In this document: positions 7,138-9,028 of the stretch, one piece after another
Layout of the letters: every line of letters starts with the position of its first letter
Numbering within the stretch: the stretch's first letter is position 1
DNA from: Gammaproteobacteria bacterium UBA7449
Lineage (GTDB): Bacteria > Pseudomonadota > Gammaproteobacteria > Pseudomonadales > Pseudohongiellaceae
Direction of reading: 5' to 3'
Length of the DNA: 9,028 nucleotides
Assembly (NCBI GenBank): GCA_002477465.1
Contig: DLPV01000037.1
Span: 1 to 9,028 of the forward strand
Program-made: the position numbers and the translations under genes
The notes under the pieces: model-generated
Seen by the model: the letters and a program-made list of their open reading frames with translations, nothing else
Databases searched by the model: none
What the model was told of the DNA's origin: nothing

Positions 7138-7221
7138 TATTCCCTATATATCAGTAGTTTATAGTACACAAATTTATCTAGTAAACATTTAGTAAACTTT
7201 TTCAGTTCGTATACCTTCCAG
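7106..7221. repeat. Long inverted repeat with AT-rich centre (MITE-like or structural element)
   Basis: The left arm 7106-7126 (CTGGTAGGTGTATACGAACTG) and right arm 7203-7221 (CAGTTCGTATACCTTCCAG) pair over 18 of 19 positions, with a 2-base bulge on the left arm. The inner 12 bases are a perfect match. The 76-base centre is very AT-rich. The left arm overlaps the frameshifted tail of the DUF4126 gene. No clear target-site duplication flanks it. The size fits a small non-autonomous element, a cruciform or a recombination site; the identity is open. Confidence 0.75.
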
Positions 7222-7410
7222 GTAACCCCATTTTACACCATCAAAGTCAGTAAACTGTTATGAGATTCACTCAATCGTCTATGACTACTGTGTGCAGAGA
7301 ACCATCTATTCATCGCAGATATAGAGCGTTAGAGCGAATCCTCATCTAGGTCTTCGCTGCGTTTTGTTATGTTCGGTCTATTCTTTACAAAACCCTTGGA
7401 TGAATTACCG

Positions 7411-7767
7411 ATGAAAGTCTTCTGCAACCTGCTTTTTATGATAACGCTACAATTCTCTTGTGCTCAGCTACTTGCAGCTGAAGAAACCGATATTGTTGGA
7501 ATGTGGAAGTCAGAATTTAGCATTCAAGGGCGCACTGTAGCTTTTCAATTGGAAATTCTAAGTGGATCTAATGGTCTGACAGGCACTTTTACGGGACCCA
7601 GGGCTAGCAACCCATTAGAAAAAGCCAAGTTCGAAGGCAATACACTCAGTTTCAAGCATCCGCTGAATGAGAGTTCCATTATTCTGACGTTTTCTGATGA
7701 CGGGCTAAATGGAAGTCTTTCCACTCAAGCTGGTGATATACCTTTAGCATTCAAAAAGGTTAATTGA
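7411..7767 (+). CDS. Small exported beta-rich protein, lipocalin-like pattern
   Basis: The product is not a named family. From the ATG at 7411 it has 118 residues with a signal peptide (KVFCNLLFMITLQFSCAQLLAA), so export to the periplasm or beyond is likely. The Cys in FSCA does not sit in a good lipobox. The mature part is about 95 residues of alternating hydrophobic and polar residues, with the recurring pattern G-x-W-K, then FQLEI, then GLTGTFTG, KFEGNTLSF and GLNGSLS. This resembles a common secreted beta-sandwich or small barrel domain that opens with GxW. An upstream ATG at 7369 would bury the signal peptide behind 14 residues and has no ribosome site, so 7411 is preferred; its own ribosome site is also weak. 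It lies in AT-rich DNA and converges on the recombinase gene, so it may be cargo of an acquired element. Confidence 0.7.
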   Translation: MKVFCNLLFMITLQFSCAQLLAAEETDIVGMWKSEFSIQGRTVAFQLEILSGSNGLTGTFTGPRASNPLEKAKFEGNTLSFKHPLNESSIILTFSDDGLNGSLSTQAGDIPLAFKKVN

Positions 7768-7823
7768 ATAAGCGGAATAAGCAATATTTGACAGAAACAT
7801 CATCAAAAACAGTGAAAATCTCA

Positions 7824-8402
7824 TTAGATGGCAACCAGATTCACAGCATTTCGTAACTTGTCTACGCTGACATCGATGTATTGCTGTGTGACTGCTAATG
7901 ACGAGTGTCGTGCTAGTTCCTGAATGACTCTCGTGCTGACTCCTTTTTCCGAAAGATTCGCGATGAAAGTGCGTCTTCCTGAGTGACTAGAGCAAGTGTC
8001 TAACCCTATTTTCCGATAAAGATCCTTCAGCACGATCTGTACTGTGTGACTCACCATCTTTCCGCCTTTTTGCGATCGAAGCAGAGGCGATTTCCGAGTA
8101 GTTAAGAATTCCTTGTGTAGTTTGATGTATTTAGCGATTTCTTTTCGTACAGAGTCGCTAAGATAGAGAGAATGCGATTTCGATCCCTTTGTCTGATGTG
8201 CTCCGAGAAATACTGTCTCTCTGACGTTATTTTCACTGTCTAAAACATCCCCTACAGTGATCGCTGCGATTTCACACGCTCTCAATCCAACTCCATATGA
8301 CAAAACAACCATCATTCTGTTTCTGTCAGCGTATCGAGTCATCTTTGTTGCGTTTAAGAGACTCTTGTACTGCTTCTCGTTCAAAACTGGTGCTTTCTTC
8401 AT
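7824..8402 (-). CDS. Tyrosine-type site-specific recombinase, minimal (catalytic domain only)
   Basis: This is a phage-integrase-family recombinase, which cuts and rejoins DNA through a tyrosine. From the ATG at 8402 it has 192 residues and the full catalytic set is visible: Arg41 in YGVGLRACEI, Lys72 in QTKGSKSH, His140 and Arg143 in SSHSGRR, His166 in LARHSS, and Tyr175 in VTQQYI. The usual N-terminal core-binding (SAM-like) domain of about 80-100 residues is missing, giving a FimB/FimE-like size. The start is well supported: GAGGAG stands 7 bases upstream on the minus strand. Longer TTG starts (8441) lack such a site. Base composition is AT-richer than genes left of 7100. Likely roles are integration and excision of a small element, or DNA inversion. 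No paired att site or tRNA gene is evident nearby. Confidence 0.9.
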   Translation of the reverse strand: MKKAPVLNEKQYKSLLNATKMTRYADRNRMMVVLSYGVGLRACEIAAITVGDVLDSENNVRETVFLGAHQTKGSKSHSLYLSDSVRKEIAKYIKLHKEFLTTRKSPLLRSQKGGKMVSHTVQIVLKDLYRKIGLDTCSSHSGRRTFIANLSEKGVSTRVIQELARHSSLAVTQQYIDVSVDKLRNAVNLVAI

Positions 8403-8517
8403 ATTGATGCTCCTCAGATTCAACCCTGACTCCGATCGCAACTCGAGAAACGAGTAACAACTCTTTTAATTGCTCTTCAGTCAGCGTGTATTTGTCGTTT
8501 TTCACTAAAAAATCCAA
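8326..8517 (-). CDS. Possible small ORF overlapping the recombinase start
   Basis: This 63-residue frame starts at TTG 8517 with only a weak AAAGAAA purine stretch upstream, and overlaps the recombinase start by 77 bases in another frame. Its first 40 residues (for example KYTLTEEQLKELLLVSRVAI) look like a plausible helical protein segment, but the overlapping tail is charged and low in pattern. It could be a small regulator or excisionase-like protein, a leader ORF coupled to the recombinase, or chance. No family is recognised. Confidence 0.25.
   Translation of the reverse strand: MDFLVKNDKYTLTEEQLKELLLVSRVAIGVRVESEEHQYEESTSFEREAVQESLKRNKDDSIR
8410..8415 (-). promoter_or_regulatory. Ribosome binding site of the recombinase gene
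   Basis: GAGGAG on the minus strand, 7 bases before the ATG at 8402. It decides for 8402 over longer non-ATG starts. Confidence 0.75.
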
Positions 8518-8643
8518 TGTTTCTTTAGTGATTATTAAGCATCCTTACATTTAAAATTCCCAGCATTTTTCAATAAAATCAGCACCCTATATAAGTCTCC
8601 GTTTTCCTTGAGAATTCCTTGTCGAGTGCGAGAAATGTAATTT

Positions 8644-8662
8644 ATGTCAAGAAAGGTGACAT
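8644..8662. repeat. Dyad with 7-base centre, possible recombinase core site
   Basis: ATGTCA and TGACAT arms surround the 7-base centre AGAAAGG. Inverted arms around a 6-8 base spacer are the usual form of tyrosine recombinase crossover sites, though these arms are short. The position upstream of the recombinase gene fits; a repressor operator fits equally well. Confidence 0.35.
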
Positions 8663-8669
8663 TTTTGAT

Positions 8670-8707
8670 ATTGAGTAAAAACCAGATTTGCTGATTTTTT
8701 ACTCAAT
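8670..8707. repeat. Perfect 12-bp inverted repeat
   Basis: ATTGAGTAAAAA (8670-8681) and TTTTTACTCAAT (8696-8707) are perfect inverted copies around a 14-base loop, which can add a CAG/CTG pairing inside. The A- and T-runs resemble a bidirectional terminator, but the stem is AT-rich and the flanking genes diverge, so no terminator is needed here. An operator or recombination-accessory site is as likely. Confidence 0.65.
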
Positions 8708-8887
8708 TCCTGAGAAGTGCTGTGCTGAATCGCTGACTAGAAGAGTGTCCAGTGTGTGATTTGAGTGATAAAACACTTCCGCTGAAATACTACAGAATGC
8801 TATCTCCATCGACCAACATGCTGAAACTTATACCCATGTGCTGTAAGGTATCCACGCATAAAACGAGATTTTTCGTAAAATTGGTAA

Positions 8888-8892
8888 AGGAG
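8888..8892 (+). promoter_or_regulatory. Ribosome binding site of the ABM-like gene
   Basis: AGGAG lies 8 bases before the ATG at 8901, inside AAAGGAGAGTAAAATATG, and supports that start. Confidence 0.7.
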
Positions 8893-8900
8893 AGTAAAAT

Positions 8901-9028
8901 ATGGTTTTAGTAAACCTTCAACTGAAGATTAAGCCAGAAGTTAGGGACGAGTTTATTACGTGGTTCCATTCCGTTTTGCCAGATACACGCTCTTATGATG
9001 GTTGTTCAGAAGTGAACGCATGTGATCT
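8901..9028 (+). CDS. ABM-domain-like protein (3' partial)
   Basis: An open frame starts at ATG 8901 behind a strong ribosome site and runs off the window end; 42 residues are visible. The pattern VLVNLQLKIKPEVRDEF, then a helix, then DTRSYDGCSEVNACD follows the first half of the dimeric alpha/beta-barrel ABM (antibiotic biosynthesis monooxygenase, YgiN-like) fold: a beta strand, KP-x5-F helix, T-R-x3-G-C loop and second strand. Such proteins are usually about 100 residues. Members include quinone- or polyketide-oxidising enzymes and many of unknown role. No signal peptide is seen, so it is probably cytosolic. Only the fold, not the function, can be proposed. Confidence 0.7.
   Translation, partial: MVLVNLQLKIKPEVRDEFITWFHSVLPDTRSYDGCSEVNACD

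Larger units (their letters stand above)
8518..8900. other. 383-bp AT-rich intergenic region upstream of recombinase and ABM-like gene
   Basis: This divergent gap has no convincing coding frame. It holds two dyads, listed separately (8644-8662 and 8670-8707), and an AT-rich TATATA element at about 8590 that could be a -10 box for the minus strand but lacks a good -35. It should contain promoters for both flanking genes and is the natural place for recombinase binding sites. Confidence 0.5.

Noticed and set aside
7106..7221. Integron attC site
   Set aside because: The ends lack RYYYAAC and GTTRRRY boxes and the neighbouring recombinase shows no integron-integrase-specific insert.
8257..8457. 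Plus-strand open frame of 66 codons
   Set aside because: It is antisense to the recombinase's conserved N-terminal part and has no ribosome site.
7188..8915. Direct repeat TTTAGTAAAC at 7188 and 8906 as element ends
   Set aside because: Ten AT-rich bases shared over this distance can occur by chance, and the second copy lies inside the start of the ABM-like gene.

Overview
The window looks like a chromosomal stretch of a Gram-negative bacterium, most likely a marine-type gammaproteobacterium. This is inferred from the genes: several Sec-exported proteins, a PBP4-type peptidase, an exported SGNH hydrolase and DadA-like oxidase gene style, with moderate to high GC over the left 7.1 kb. No 16S or other taxonomic marker is present, so the placement is tentative.

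Left block (1-3130, plus strand): the 3' part of a FAD-dependent DadA/DAO-type amine oxidoreductase, then an exported serine beta-lactamase-like hydrolase starting within a few bases of its stop, then a small exported protein with two cupin-like halves. The spacing suggests one operon, perhaps for uptake or degradation of an amine or amide compound, but no substrate can be read. Converging on it (3200-3784, minus) is a stand-alone HD-domain (p)ppGpp-hydrolase-like protein that starts at TTG behind a strong Shine-Dalgarno. A short four-unit 14-bp tandem repeat lies between the two stop codons.

Middle block (3785-6333): a 340-bp divergent intergenic region rich in small palindromes, then a PBP4/DacB-like D-Ala-D-Ala carboxypeptidase (plus) converging on an exported SGNH/GDSL-type hydrolase (minus).

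Right block (6334-9028): a decayed DUF4126 membrane-protein gene (5' end unreadable, one-base frameshift near the 3' end) runs into a long inverted repeat (arms 7106-7126 and 7203-7221). From there the DNA becomes clearly more AT-rich and looks like an acquired segment. It holds a small exported beta-rich protein (7411-7767, plus), a minimal tyrosine recombinase with a complete catalytic set but no N-terminal DNA-binding domain (7824-8402, minus), a possible small ORF overlapping the recombinase start, a 380-bp region with two strong dyads, and the start of an antibiotic-biosynthesis-monooxygenase (ABM)-like protein cut by the window end (8901 onward).

No RNA gene, CRISPR array, complete insertion sequence or recognisable defence system was found. 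The most interesting part is the recombinase-bearing AT-rich segment with its unexplained dyads.
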